DNA of 64,000 bases, taken from Streptomyces sp. NRRL F-5135 (GTDB lineage Bacteria > Actinomycetota > Actinomycetes > Streptomycetales > Streptomycetaceae). Positions 47,845-54,969 of this stretch are shown piece after piece; the stretch's first letter is position 1; each line of letters begins with the position of its first letter. The stretch spans positions 1-64,000 of the forward strand of contig NZ_JOHR01000010.1 in the NCBI RefSeq assembly GCF_000719775.1. The letters are read 5' to 3'. The position numbers and the translations under genes were made by a program. The notes beneath the pieces are model-generated. The model had not been told where the DNA came from and made no database searches. It worked only from the letters and a program-made list of their open reading frames with translations.

Positions 47845-47862
47845 TTGTGCGCGCATTCACAA
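47845..47862. promoter_or_regulatory. Rex-operator-like site before DUF3817 gene
   Basis: TTGTGCGCGCATTCACAA matches the Rex operator pattern TTGTGAA-N4-TTCACAA at 12 of 14 defined positions, with one half-site perfect. It is 34 bp before the GTG at 47897. Confidence 0.45.
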
Positions 47863-47896
47863 GATCGCGTCCCCCCGATGACGAAGGTGTTGCCTC

Positions 47897-48241
47897 GTGG
47901 ACATCAAGACCGCCTCCTCCCTCCACCGCCTCCGCCTGGTCTCCGCGCCGGAGGCCGTCTCGTTCCTGCTGCTCCTCGTCTGCTCGGTGCTCAAGCGCAC
48001 GACGGACTTCAACGCGGTTCCGGTGATGGGTGCGATCCACGGCGTGCTCTTCATCCTCTACGTGGTCTTCTGGCTGGACGCCTGGAACCGCACGAAGTGG
48101 TCCTTCGGCACCGCCGCGCTCTACTTCGTCCTCTCCGTCCTGCCGGCCGGCGGTTTCTTCGCCGAGCGCAAGCTCAAGCGCGAGGCCGAGGCCGAGATCA
48201 TCGCGGCCCGCGCCCGTCGTGAGGGGACGGTCAACGCGTGA
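47897..48241 (+). CDS. DUF3817 small membrane protein
   Basis: 114 residues with three helices. It starts [55 protein letters not shown]. The GxIHGVLFIxY motif is the DUF3817 signature. The start is GTG. The stop overlaps the next gene (GTGA). A second DUF3817 gene lies at 49418. Function is unknown. Confidence 0.85.
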   Translation: MDIKTASSLHRLRLVSAPEAVSFLLLLVCSVLKRTTDFNAVPVMGAIHGVLFILYVVFWLDAWNRTKWSFGTAALYFVLSVLPAGGFFAERKLKREAEAEIIAARARREGTVNA

Positions 48242-48531
48242 TCGTCGCCTTCTCCGTGACTCCCCTCGGTGTGGGGGAGGACGTCGGCGAGTACGTCGCC
48301 GACGCCGTCCGCGTGGTCCGCGAGTCCGGGCTGCCGAACCGTACCGACGCCATGTTCACCTCCGTCGAAGGTGACTGGGACGAGGTGATGGACGTGGTCA
48401 AGCGGGCCGTCGCCGCCGTGGAGGCCCGGGCGCCGCGCGTCTCGCTCGTCCTCAAGGCCGATGTCCGGCCGGGTGTGACGGACGGCCTCACCTCGAAGGT
48501 CGAGACGGTGGAGCGGCATCTGTCGGCCTGA
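48238..48531 (+). CDS. MTH1187/YkoF-type thiamine-binding protein
   Basis: 97 residues forming one ferredoxin-like domain: [31 protein letters not shown] and [21 protein letters not shown]. Family members bind thiamine or hydroxymethylpyrimidine. It is translationally coupled to the DUF3817 gene (GTGA). Confidence 0.85.
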   Translation: MIVAFSVTPLGVGEDVGEYVADAVRVVRESGLPNRTDAMFTSVEGDWDEVMDVVKRAVAAVEARAPRVSLVLKADVRPGVTDGLTSKVETVERHLSA

Positions 48532-48544
48532 CCGTCACACGTCC

Positions 48545-48585
48545 GTCCCCGACCCCGTGCCGTGTCCCGGCGCGGGGTCGGGGAC
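48545..48585 (+). terminator. terminator after the thiamine-binding gene
   Basis: Thirteen-bp perfect arms GTCCCCGACCCCG / CGGGGTCGGGGAC with a 15-nt loop, 13 nt after the stop. Confidence 0.75.
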
Positions 48586-48696
48586 TGCCTGATTGCCCGG
48601 CGGCCCGACTGCCTGGGAACCGGGTGCCGGCCGCGAGCCGGACCGGAGTGCGAGACGGTGCTGACCCCGATGTGACCAGTGGGTAAGGTCGATGCC

Positions 48697-49209
48697 GTGT
48701 CCAAGCCGCTCAGCCTTCCCTTCGACCCCATCGCCCGCGCCGACGAACTCTGGACGCGGCGCTGGGGGTCCACACCGTCCATGGGCGCGATCACCTCGAT
48801 CATGCGCGCGCACCAGATCCTGCTCGCCGAGGTCGACGCGGTGGTCAAACCGTACGGGCTGACCTTCGCGCGGTACGAGGCGCTCGTGCTGCTCACCTTC
48901 TCCAAGGAGGGCGAGCTGCCGATGTCCAAGATCGGTGAGCGGCTGATGGTCCACCCCACGTCCGTCACCAACACCGTCGACCGGCTCGTCACCTCCGGTC
49001 TGGTCGACAAGCGGCCCAACCCCAACGACGGCCGGGGCATCCTCGCCTCCATCACGGCCAAGGGCCGTGAAGTGGTGGAGGCGGCCACCGAGGACCTGAT
49101 GAAGATGGACTTCGGGCTCGGCGTGTACGACACGGACCAGTGCGCGGAGATCTTCTCGATGCTGCGGCCCCTGCGGGTGGCGGCCCAGGACTTCGAGGAC
49201 GCGGACTGA
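48697..49209 (+). CDS. MarR-family transcriptional regulator
   Basis: 170 residues. The winged helix-turn-helix is LPMSKIGERLMVHPTSVTNTVDRLVTSGLVDKRPNPNDGRGILASITAKG. The GTG at 48697 (VSKPLSLPFDPIARADELW) is preferred; a start 18 nt upstream is in frame. AAGG lies 8 nt upstream. Its target is not evident from an adjacent operator. Confidence 0.87.
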   Translation: MSKPLSLPFDPIARADELWTRRWGSTPSMGAITSIMRAHQILLAEVDAVVKPYGLTFARYEALVLLTFSKEGELPMSKIGERLMVHPTSVTNTVDRLVTSGLVDKRPNPNDGRGILASITAKGREVVEAATEDLMKMDFGLGVYDTDQCAEIFSMLRPLRVAAQDFEDAD

Positions 49210-49417
49210 GGGAGCGCGGACCGACCGGGACCTGGACCTGGACCAGGACCCGGGGCCTGGAGGGGACCCTGGACCGGTCGGCGGACGGGGTGCCGGTCCC
49301 GGGTGGCTCGGGGCGCTTTTCTCCGCGTCGCCGTGCCGTCAACCGCACCCGCCCGACCGGCCGACGGCACGCTCCCCGGCGTCCTGCCGCGAATTCCGGA
49401 CGGTTACGCTCGTAGCC

Positions 49418-49750
49418 ATGAAACAAACCGTGCTGTCCCGTTATCGGGTGATGGCCTACGTCACCGCCGTCTGGCTGCTCGTCTTCACCGTGGCGATCAT
49501 CCTGAAGTACGGGTTCGACACCGGCGACACGATGCTGATCTCCCAGATCCACGGGGTGCTCTTCATCATCTACGTGATCTTCGCCTTCGATCTGGGCTCC
49601 AAGGCGAAGTGGCCGTTCGGGAAGCTGCTCTGGGTGCTGGCCGCCGGCTGTATCCCGGCCGCCTCGTTCTTCGTCGAACCGAAGATCACCCGGGAGACGC
49701 GCGCGCTGATCGCGGACGCCGACGCCGACCCGGAGACCGCCAAGGCCTGA
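49418..49750 (+). CDS. DUF3817 small membrane protein (second copy)
   Basis: 110 residues with three helices, starting MKQTVLSRYRVMAYVTAVWLLVFTVAIILKYG. ISQIHGVLFIIYVIFAFDLGSKAKWPFG matches the first DUF3817 protein. The ribosome site is weak. A terminator follows. Confidence 0.82.
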   Translation: MKQTVLSRYRVMAYVTAVWLLVFTVAIILKYGFDTGDTMLISQIHGVLFIIYVIFAFDLGSKAKWPFGKLLWVLAAGCIPAASFFVEPKITRETRALIADADADPETAKA

Positions 49751-49763
49751 CGGCCGTCCCCCT

Positions 49764-49787
49764 CCGCCCGCACAGTCGTGCGGGCGG
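49764..49787 (+). terminator. terminator between DUF3817 gene and icmA
   Basis: Ten-bp perfect arms CCGCCCGCAC / GTGCGGGCGG with a 4-nt loop, so icmA has its own promoter within 50 bp. Confidence 0.75.
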
Positions 49788-49837
49788 TCTGCTGTCCGCT
49801 GTCGACAGATAGTAGGACGTCCAAGTAAATTTGGCGC

Positions 49838-51538
49838 ATGGACGCTGACGCCATCGAAGAGGGGCGCCGTCGCTGGCAGGCGCGGTACGACAAGGCCCGC
49901 AAGCGCGACGCGGATTTCACCACACTTTCGGGTGATTCCGTCGAGCCCGTCTACGGGCCCCGGCCCGGTGACACGTACGAGGGATTCGAGCGCATCGGCT
50001 GGCCCGGTGAGTACCCCTTCACCCGGGGCCTCCACCCGACCGGCTACCGCGGCCGCTCCTGGACCATCCGGCAGTTCGCGGGCTTCGGCAACGCCCGGCA
50101 GACGAACGAGCGCTACAAGATGATCCTCGCCGCGGGCGGTGGCGGCCTGTCCGTCGCGTTCGACATGCCGACGCTGATGGGCCGGGACTCCGACGATCCG
50201 CGCTCGCTCGGCGAGGTCGGCCACTGCGGTGTCGCCATCGACTCGGCGGCCGACATGGAGATCCTCTTCGGGGACATCCCGCTCGGTGACGTCACGACCT
50301 CCATGACGATCAGCGGTCCCGCGGTCCCCGTCTTCTGCATGTACCTGGTCGCGGCGGAGCGCCAGGGGGTCGACCCGGCCGTCCTCAACGGCACGCTCCA
50401 GACCGACATCTTCAAGGAGTACATCGCGCAGAAGGAGTGGCTCTTCCAGCCCGAGCCGCATCTGCGCCTGATCGGCGACCTGATGGAGCACTGCGCGCGC
50501 GAGATCCCCGCATACAAGCCGCTCTCCGTCTCCGGCTACCACATCCGCGAGGCCGGCTCGACGGCCGCGCAGGAGCTGGCGTACACGCTGGCGGACGGCT
50601 TCGGCTACGTGGAGCTCGGGCTCAGCCGCGGCCTGGACGTGGACACCTTCGCGCCCGGCCTGTCCTTCTTCTTCGACGCCCACCTCGATTTCTTCGAGGA
50701 GATCGCGAAGTTCCGCGCCGCGCGCCGGATCTGGGCGCGCTGGATGAAGGAGGTGTACGGGGCGCGCACGGACAAGGCGCAGTGGCTGCGTTTCCACACC
50801 CAGACCGCCGGCGTCTCGCTCACCGCGCAGCAGCCGTACAACAACGTCGTGCGGACGGCGGTCGAGGCGCTGGCCGCGGTCCTCGGCGGGACGAACTCCC
50901 TGCACACCAACGCGCTGGACGAGACGCTCGCCCTGCCGAGCGAGCGGGCCGCCGAGATCGCGCTCCGCACCCAGCAGGTGCTCATGGAGGAGACCGGCGT
51001 GGCCAATGTGGCGGACCCGCTCGGCGGCTCCTGGTACGTGGAGCAGCTGACGGACCGGATCGAGGCGGACGCAGAGAAGATCTTCGAGCGGATCAAGGAG
51101 CGCGGCCTGCGGGCCCACCCCGACGGCAGGCACCCGATCGGCCCAGTCACCTCCGGCATCCTGCGCGGGATCGAGGATGGCTGGTTCACCGGTGAGATCG
51201 CCGAGTCGGCCTTCCGGTACCAGCGCTCACTGGAGAAGGGCGACAAGCGGGTCGTCGGCGTCAACGTCCACCAGGGCTCGGTCACCGGCGACCTGGAGAT
51301 CCTCCGGGTCAGCCACGAGGTCGAGCGCGAGCAGGTGGGCGTCCTGGCGGCCCGCAGGGGCGCGCGGGACGACGCCCGGGTGCGGGCGGGACTCGCCGCC
51401 ATGCTGAAGGCGGCCCGGGACGGCTCGAACATGATCGGGCCGATGCTGGAGGCCGTACGGGCGGAGGCGACCCTGGGCGAGATCTGCGGCGCGCTGCGCG
51501 ACGAGTGGGGAACGTACACGGAACCGCCCGGGTTCTAG
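49838..51538 (+). CDS. icmA: isobutyryl-CoA mutase large subunit
   Basis: 566 residues, the exact length of Streptomyces IcmA. With adenosylcobalamin bound by the small subunit IcmB (not in this window) it interconverts isobutyryl-CoA and n-butyryl-CoA, linking valine catabolism to butyrate units for polyketides. The substrate-pocket residues are diagnostic: Phe80 in TIRQFAGFG and Gln198 in KEYIAQKEW, where methylmalonyl-CoA mutase has Tyr and Arg. The TIM-barrel segments GGLSVAFDMPTLMGRD and GGTNSLHTNALDE are intact, and no B12 domain is present. The ATG lacks a clear Shine-Dalgarno sequence, so the message may be leaderless or nearly so. Confidence 0.93.
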   Translation: MDADAIEEGRRRWQARYDKARKRDADFTTLSGDSVEPVYGPRPGDTYEGFERIGWPGEYPFTRGLHPTGYRGRSWTIRQFAGFGNARQTNERYKMILAAGGGGLSVAFDMPTLMGRDSDDPRSLGEVGHCGVAIDSAADMEILFGDIPLGDVTTSMTISGPAVPVFCMYLVAAERQGVDPAVLNGTLQTDIFKEYIAQKEWLFQPEPHLRLIGDLMEHCAREIPAYKPLSVSGYHIREAGSTAAQELAYTLADGFGYVELGLSRGLDVDTFAPGLSFFFDAHLDFFEEIAKFRAARRIWARWMKEVYGARTDKAQWLRFHTQTAGVSLTAQQPYNNVVRTAVEALAAVLGGTNSLHTNALDETLALPSERAAEIALRTQQVLMEETGVANVADPLGGSWYVEQLTDRIEADAEKIFERIKERGLRAHPDGRHPIGPVTSGILRGIEDGWFTGEIAESAFRYQRSLEKGDKRVVGVNVHQGSVTGDLEILRVSHEVEREQVGVLAARRGARDDARVRAGLAAMLKAARDGSNMIGPMLEAVRAEATLGEICGALRDEWGTYTEPPGF

Positions 51539-51562
51539 CCGGAGCAGATCCCCGCTTCCCGG

Positions 51563-51673
51563 TCAGCCGATGTGCGCCTTGACGTCGGCGTCGGCGTCGA
51601 GGAGCTTGTCGTACTGGGACTCGTCGGAGGGTTCGATCTTGCGGAACCGCGCGTCATACGGGTCCTCGTTCAC
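51563..51673 (-). CDS. small acidic ORF of 36 residues
   Basis: Minus-strand GTG with GGAGG 6 nt upstream; the product is acidic (begins MNEDPYDARFRKIEPSDESQ, ends ADVKAHIG). It is tail-to-tail with icmA. The start lies about 20 bp from the left hairpin of the TnpB element, so its original promoter may have been lost. I do not recognise a family. It could be chance, but the ribosome site is good. Confidence 0.45.
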   Translation of the reverse strand: MNEDPYDARFRKIEPSDESQYDKLLDADADVKAHIG

Positions 51674-51693
51674 CTGACACCTCCGAGGATGCC

Positions 51694-51726
51694 CCGGCCT
51701 TCAGGCCGGATCGCCTTCAGGGCGAT
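51694..51726. repeat. left-end tandem hairpins of the TnpB element
   Basis: CCGGCC-TTCA-GGCCGG (51694-51709) is followed directly by ATCGCC-TTCAG-GGCGAT (51710-51726). The stop codon of the ribbon-helix-helix gene lies in the second hairpin. Loop identity with the right-end hairpin supports a shared origin. Confidence 0.6.
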
Positions 51727-51875
51727 TGGTCTTCTGCCGAGGCGTTGCCGCGCCCGGCCTCGAGCCGGTGCAGGATTTCGGAGTTGAGGGACCTGCGGGC
51801 GGACTTGGCCTCAGAGACCAGCCACTCGTGCAGGTCGGCGGGCAGTCTGAGTGTGATGCGCACTTCATGATCCAT
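51717..51875 (-). CDS. Arc/MetJ-type ribbon-helix-helix protein
   Basis: 52 residues: a beta-strand (EVRITLRLP) followed by two helices (ADLHEWLVSEAKSARRSLNSEILHRLEAG), the Arc repressor pattern. GAGG lies just upstream of the ATG. It is divergent from tnpB with only 12 bp between start codons, so it probably represses tnpB. No toxin gene is adjacent. Confidence 0.75.
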   Translation of the reverse strand: MDHEVRITLRLPADLHEWLVSEAKSARRSLNSEILHRLEAGRGNASAEDQSP

Positions 51876-51887
51876 GCCTCAACTGTA

Positions 51888-53126
51888 GTGGTAGAATGGT
51901 GGCATGACGACACCGCAGATGCCGGAAGGTGTACCGGGCACGCCCGGTACACCTTCCGGCTCCGCGTGTCGTCGACCGCCCGCACGGGCCTCCTCGCGGA
52001 GTGGGCGCGCTGCCGGTGGGTGTGGAACGAGTGCGTGGCCATGTCCCGCAAGGTCCACGCCGCGAACCGCGACGTGGCTGAGAAGGCGACGTGCGGTCCG
52101 GCGCAGCTCGACAAGATGCTGACCGATGCCCGCAACGCCATGGCCTGGCTGCGTGAAGGCGCCTCGGTTCCGCAGCAGCAGACCATCCGGGACTTCGCCA
52201 CGTCCCGGGCCAAGGCGCTCAAGGACATCAAGGCGAAGCTGCCGGTCGGGCAGCGCGCCGGAATGCCCCGCATCAAGCGGAAACGGGACGCGCTGCCCAC
52301 GCTGAACTACACGCGGCGCGGATTCCGGCTGAAGGACGGACGCCTGCGCCTGGCGGGCGGCATCGTCCTGACCGTGGTGTGGTCGCGCGAACTGCCTGCC
52401 GCTCCCTCCTCGGTGCGCGTCCACCGCGACTCCGTGGGGCACTGGTACGCGTCGTTCGTCGTCGCCACCGAAGCCCAGCCTCTCCCGGCCACCGGCCGTA
52501 TGCTCGGCGTGGACTGGGGCGTCAAGGAGACCGCCACCACCACATCCGACGCCCACGACCTCCCGCACGCCGAGCACGGCAAGCGCGCGGCGCGGCGACT
52601 CGCCCACTACCAGCGGATGACGGCCCGCCGCCGCCCCGCGCGCGGGCAAGCCGCCTCGAAGGGCTACCGGGAGGCCCAGGCGCAGACGGCGAAGCTGCAC
52701 AAGAAGGTGGCCCGGCAACGCCAGGACACCGCCCGCAAGTGGGCCAAGCGCGTCGTGACCGACCACGACGCCATCGCCGTTGAGGACTTCCGGCCGAAGT
52801 TCCTGACGAAGACGACCATGGCCCGTAAAGCCGCTGACGCGGCGATCGGCGCCACCAAGACGGCCCTGATCGAGATGGGCCGCAAGCACGGACGCGATGT
52901 GCGTCTCGTGCATCCCGCGCACACCACCATGGACTGCGCGTCGTGCGGAGCGAGAACCAAGCACGCACTACCTCTTTCAGAGCGTATCTACACCTGCACC
53001 GCGTGCGGAGCCGACTCGCCCCGGGACAAGAACTCCGCGCACGTGATGCTGGTCCGGGCTGGTCTCAACCCGGCTGGTGCCGAGGGCGCAAGACCTCCGG
53101 GGGCGCTGCTCCCGGAGGCAGCCTGA
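51888..53126 (+). CDS. tnpB: RNA-guided nuclease TnpB
   Basis: 412 residues from the GTG at 51888. TnpB is the omega-RNA-guided nuclease ancestral to Cas12. The RuvC triad is intact: Asp209 in LGVDWGVKE, Glu299 in AIAVEDFRP, Asp380 in SPRDKNSA. The zinc finger is CASC (350-353) and CTAC (370-373). The start is uncertain: a 38-bp palindrome overlaps the N-terminal coding region, and an ATG at 51904 in another frame has a better setting, so the N-terminus may be frameshifted relative to relatives. The core from RYTFRLRVSSTARTG on is normal. The 3' end and right-end hairpin would form the omega-RNA. Confidence 0.88.
   Translation: MVEWWHDDTADAGRCTGHARYTFRLRVSSTARTGLLAEWARCRWVWNECVAMSRKVHAANRDVAEKATCGPAQLDKMLTDARNAMAWLREGASVPQQQTIRDFATSRAKALKDIKAKLPVGQRAGMPRIKRKRDALPTLNYTRRGFRLKDGRLRLAGGIVLTVVWSRELPAAPSSVRVHRDSVGHWYASFVVATEAQPLPATGRMLGVDWGVKETATTTSDAHDLPHAEHGKRAARRLAHYQRMTARRRPARGQAASKGYREAQAQTAKLHKKVARQRQDTARKWAKRVVTDHDAIAVEDFRPKFLTKTTMARKAADAAIGATKTALIEMGRKHGRDVRLVHPAHTTMDCASCGARTKHALPLSERIYTCTACGADSPRDKNSAHVMLVRAGLNPAGAEGARPPGALLPEAA
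51922..51959. repeat. 38-bp perfect inverted repeat at the tnpB 5' end
   Basis: The 18-bp arm CCGGAAGGTGTACCGGGC, two loop bases, and its exact reverse complement. In RNA this would be a very stable hairpin over the start region of tnpB. Confidence 0.9.
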
Positions 53127-53134
53127 GCCAGGAA

Positions 53135-53156
53135 TCCCCTCCCTTCAGGGAGGGGA
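53135..53156 (+). repeat. right-end hairpin / omega-RNA 3' stem
   Basis: TCCCCTCCC-TTCA-GGGAGGGGA begins 8 nt after the tnpB stop, followed by GGATGTCAA. In IS605-type elements the omega-RNA ends at the right end and the guide is the flanking host DNA, here starting near 53166. Confidence 0.7.
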
Positions 53157-53165
53157 GGATGTCAA

Positions 53166-53547
53166 AAGGTTCGGGTCATCGACGAGCGCCTGGTTCACCG
53201 CGAGAACCTTGCCGTCGACCGGAGGATGGACATCCACGACGCGTGCTGTGCCATCGACGGTGGCACAGCCACCTCGCGGGCGGACACGTCGGCGCCGGCA
53301 CCGACCGGAAGATCCACGAGCTGGACGTCACCGAGCGGCTCCTGGCCGTGCGTCCGGTCAGCGCGCACCGAAGTTGCTTGCGCCGAGTCCCTTGTGCTTG
53401 ACGACGAACCCCAGCCAACCCGTGCGGGAGCCAGGCAAATTGGCCGTATCTCGTCTGCCGTCCCACGACCCCACACAGGCTTAATGAGGCTCCCGCGCCG
53501 CGCATTGCGCGCCGCGCGGATGGTTGTGACGGCAGTACGGGGGGCTC
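53166..53547. other. unassigned flank between TnpB element and DUF6232 gene
   Basis: About 380 bp with no gene I can support. Open frames exist on both strands but none resembles a protein family. A short CGCGCA-T-TGCGCG palindrome (53499-53511) just upstream of the DUF6232 gene could be an operator. The stretch may be debris from the insertions that built this island. Confidence 0.4.
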
Positions 53548-54183
53548 ATGGATCACACAGGCGGCATTGGCGTACCTCCTCCCGTACCTCCTCCCGGGCC
53601 TCCGTCACAGCTTCCGCCCCGGCCCCCCGAGCCGCCGCAGCCGCCTCCTCGGATACCGCCGATGCCGCCGCCTCCCCGCAGGGGAAAGCCGCTGGAACTC
53701 CGGGTCCAGCGGCAGATCCTGTGGGTGGGGTCGGCGGCGGTTCCGTTGCGCAATGTCAGCTGGGTCGAAGCGTTCAGGCTGAAGCCCGCCTGGGGCAAGG
53801 CCGGCGCCTACTTCCTGCTGTTGGTGGTCTTCGCCTCCGTGGTCTCCGCCCAGCTCGACTTCACGGACGGGGGCGGCGGGGGCGGCGGGGGCGGCGGCTA
53901 TGCCGCGGGCGTCCTGACCCTGTTCATCCTGGTCTTTGTCTGCATCGTCCTGCTCTGGTCGAGGAAGCCGGTGCTGGTCGTCGAGATGAACAGCGGTTCC
54001 AGGGTGGTCCTGACCCTGCCGACCATGGACGAACTGCGGGTGATCGCCGGGCAGATCGTGTACGCGATCGACCACCCGGAATACGAGTTCTCCGCCGTCC
54101 TCGAGCAGCACAACACCACGAACAACTTCGGTTCCGTCGTCAACATGAACGGCGGCAGAGGAAACACGGGGATCACACTATGA
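53548..54183 (+). CDS. DUF6232-type membrane protein with Asn/Gly C-terminal motif
   Basis: 211 residues. The N-terminal ~45 are almost all Pro (PPPVPPPGPPSQLPPRPPEP). A beta-rich part (LELRVQRQILWVGSAAVPLRNVSWVEAF) leads to two membrane helices at about 87-103 and 120-140, joined by a poly-Gly stretch. A cytosolic domain follows (SRKPVLVVEMNSGSRVVLTLPTMDELRVIAGQIVYAIDHP). The last ~20 residues (NNFGSVVNMNGGRGNTGITL) repeat a motif found at the N-terminus of the next protein. The family call is from memory. The stop overlaps the next ATG (ATGA). Confidence 0.75.
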   Translation: MDHTGGIGVPPPVPPPGPPSQLPPRPPEPPQPPPRIPPMPPPPRRGKPLELRVQRQILWVGSAAVPLRNVSWVEAFRLKPAWGKAGAYFLLLVVFASVVSAQLDFTDGGGGGGGGGGYAAGVLTLFILVFVCIVLLWSRKPVLVVEMNSGSRVVLTLPTMDELRVIAGQIVYAIDHPEYEFSAVLEQHNTTNNFGSVVNMNGGRGNTGITL

Positions 54184-54530
54184 GCGACATATCGCACTAC
54201 TACAGCGACGTCGTCAACGTGAACAACGGCGAAAAGGTCATCGGCATCAACCACGGCACCGTCGTCCACAACGACGGCACCGCTCAGGACGCCGAGCTCC
54301 AAGCCGCCGTGACGGACCTCAGGGGCCTCCTCAAGGATTTGCGCCCGGAGCTCACCCCGGAACAGGCCCAGACCGTGGAGAACGCGCTGCCCGCGCTCAC
54401 CCCCGACCGGGCCGCCCTGCGGGAGCGCGGCATGACCCTGGCGTCCGTCTCGCAGATCGCGGCGACCGTGGGCGAGGTGGGCAGGCCCGTCATGGATGCG
54501 CTGGGGCGACTGCTCGCGCTGCTGGGCTGA
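54180..54530 (+). CDS. small partner protein with N-terminal Asn/Gly motif
   Basis: 116 residues, translationally coupled to the DUF6232 gene. The N-terminus (YYSDVVNVNNGEKVIGINHG) carries VVNVN-x-G-x4-GI, matching VVNMN-x-G-x4-GI at the end of the upstream protein. The rest is helical (AELQAAVTDLRGLLKDLRPELTPEQ; EVGRPVMDALGRLLALLG). I do not recognise an enzyme. A shared terminal motif between neighbouring genes is typical of amyloid-type signalling pairs, where one protein templates the other. That role is inference. Confidence 0.7.
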   Translation: MSDISHYYSDVVNVNNGEKVIGINHGTVVHNDGTAQDAELQAAVTDLRGLLKDLRPELTPEQAQTVENALPALTPDRAALRERGMTLASVSQIAATVGEVGRPVMDALGRLLALLG

Positions 54531-54548
54531 CGGGCCTGCCCGGGCGGG

Positions 54549-54891
54549 TACGGCGTGGCGGTCGTCGTCGTCCTCGGCTCGGCGTTCCTTCTCCTGCCTC
54601 TCGATGACCATCGCGGGGATCGTGCTCACCCGCGACCGGCTGATGGGGATCGGCCAGGCCATCACCATGCCGCTGTTCTTCGCCTCCAACGCCCTCTATC
54701 CGGTGGCGATCATGCCGGCCTGGCTCCAGGCGGTCAGCAGGGCGAACCCGCTGAGCTACCAGGTGGACGCCCTGCGCGGGCTGTTGCTCGGCACGCCGTC
54801 CCATCTGCTGCTGGACCACGGCGCGTTGCCGGCGGCGGCGGTCGCGGGCATTGTGGCGGCTTCGGCGTTGCCGGGCCGACTGGCCAGATGA
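54549..54891 (+). pseudogene. truncated, frameshifted ABC-2 permease (DrrB-like)
   Basis: From about 54604 the frame encodes SMTIAGIVLTRDRLMGIGQA, then FFASNALYPVAIMPAWLQAV and NPLSYQVDALRGLLLGTP, the C-terminal third of a DrrB-like permease. Just upstream the homology continues in another frame (VVVVLGSAF), so one extra base near 54588 breaks the reading frame. Everything N-terminal is missing; the remnant begins 18 bp after the preceding gene. No ATPase partner remains nearby. Confidence 0.8.
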
Positions 54892-54969
54892 TGACGCGCC
54901 CGCGACGAGGGTGCGACGAGAGGTGACGACCGGGGCCAGGTACCAGGAGCCGGGGGAACGGGGGGGCGT

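Larger units (their letters stand above)
51690..53165. mobile_element. IS200/IS605-type TnpB element without TnpA
   Basis: The element carries a ribbon-helix-helix gene (minus) and tnpB (plus). Left end: tandem hairpins with TTCA loops (51694-51726) beside GAGGATG. Right end: hairpin with the same TTCA loop (53135-53156), then GAGGATGTCAA. There is no Y1 transposase gene, so mobility would need TnpA in trans. Ends are inferred from the hairpins; the exact boundaries are uncertain. Confidence 0.7.

Noticed and set aside
51904..52122. ATG-started frame overlapping the tnpB 5' end
   Set aside because: After the first ~12 codons it becomes an Arg/Ser/Pro-rich shadow of tnpB. It is relevant only as a possible displaced tnpB start.
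53226..54179. Long plus-strand frame joined upstream to the small partner protein
   Set aside because: The part before 54180 is a shadow of the DUF6232 gene; the ATG at 54180 overlaps that gene's stop as in coupled genes.
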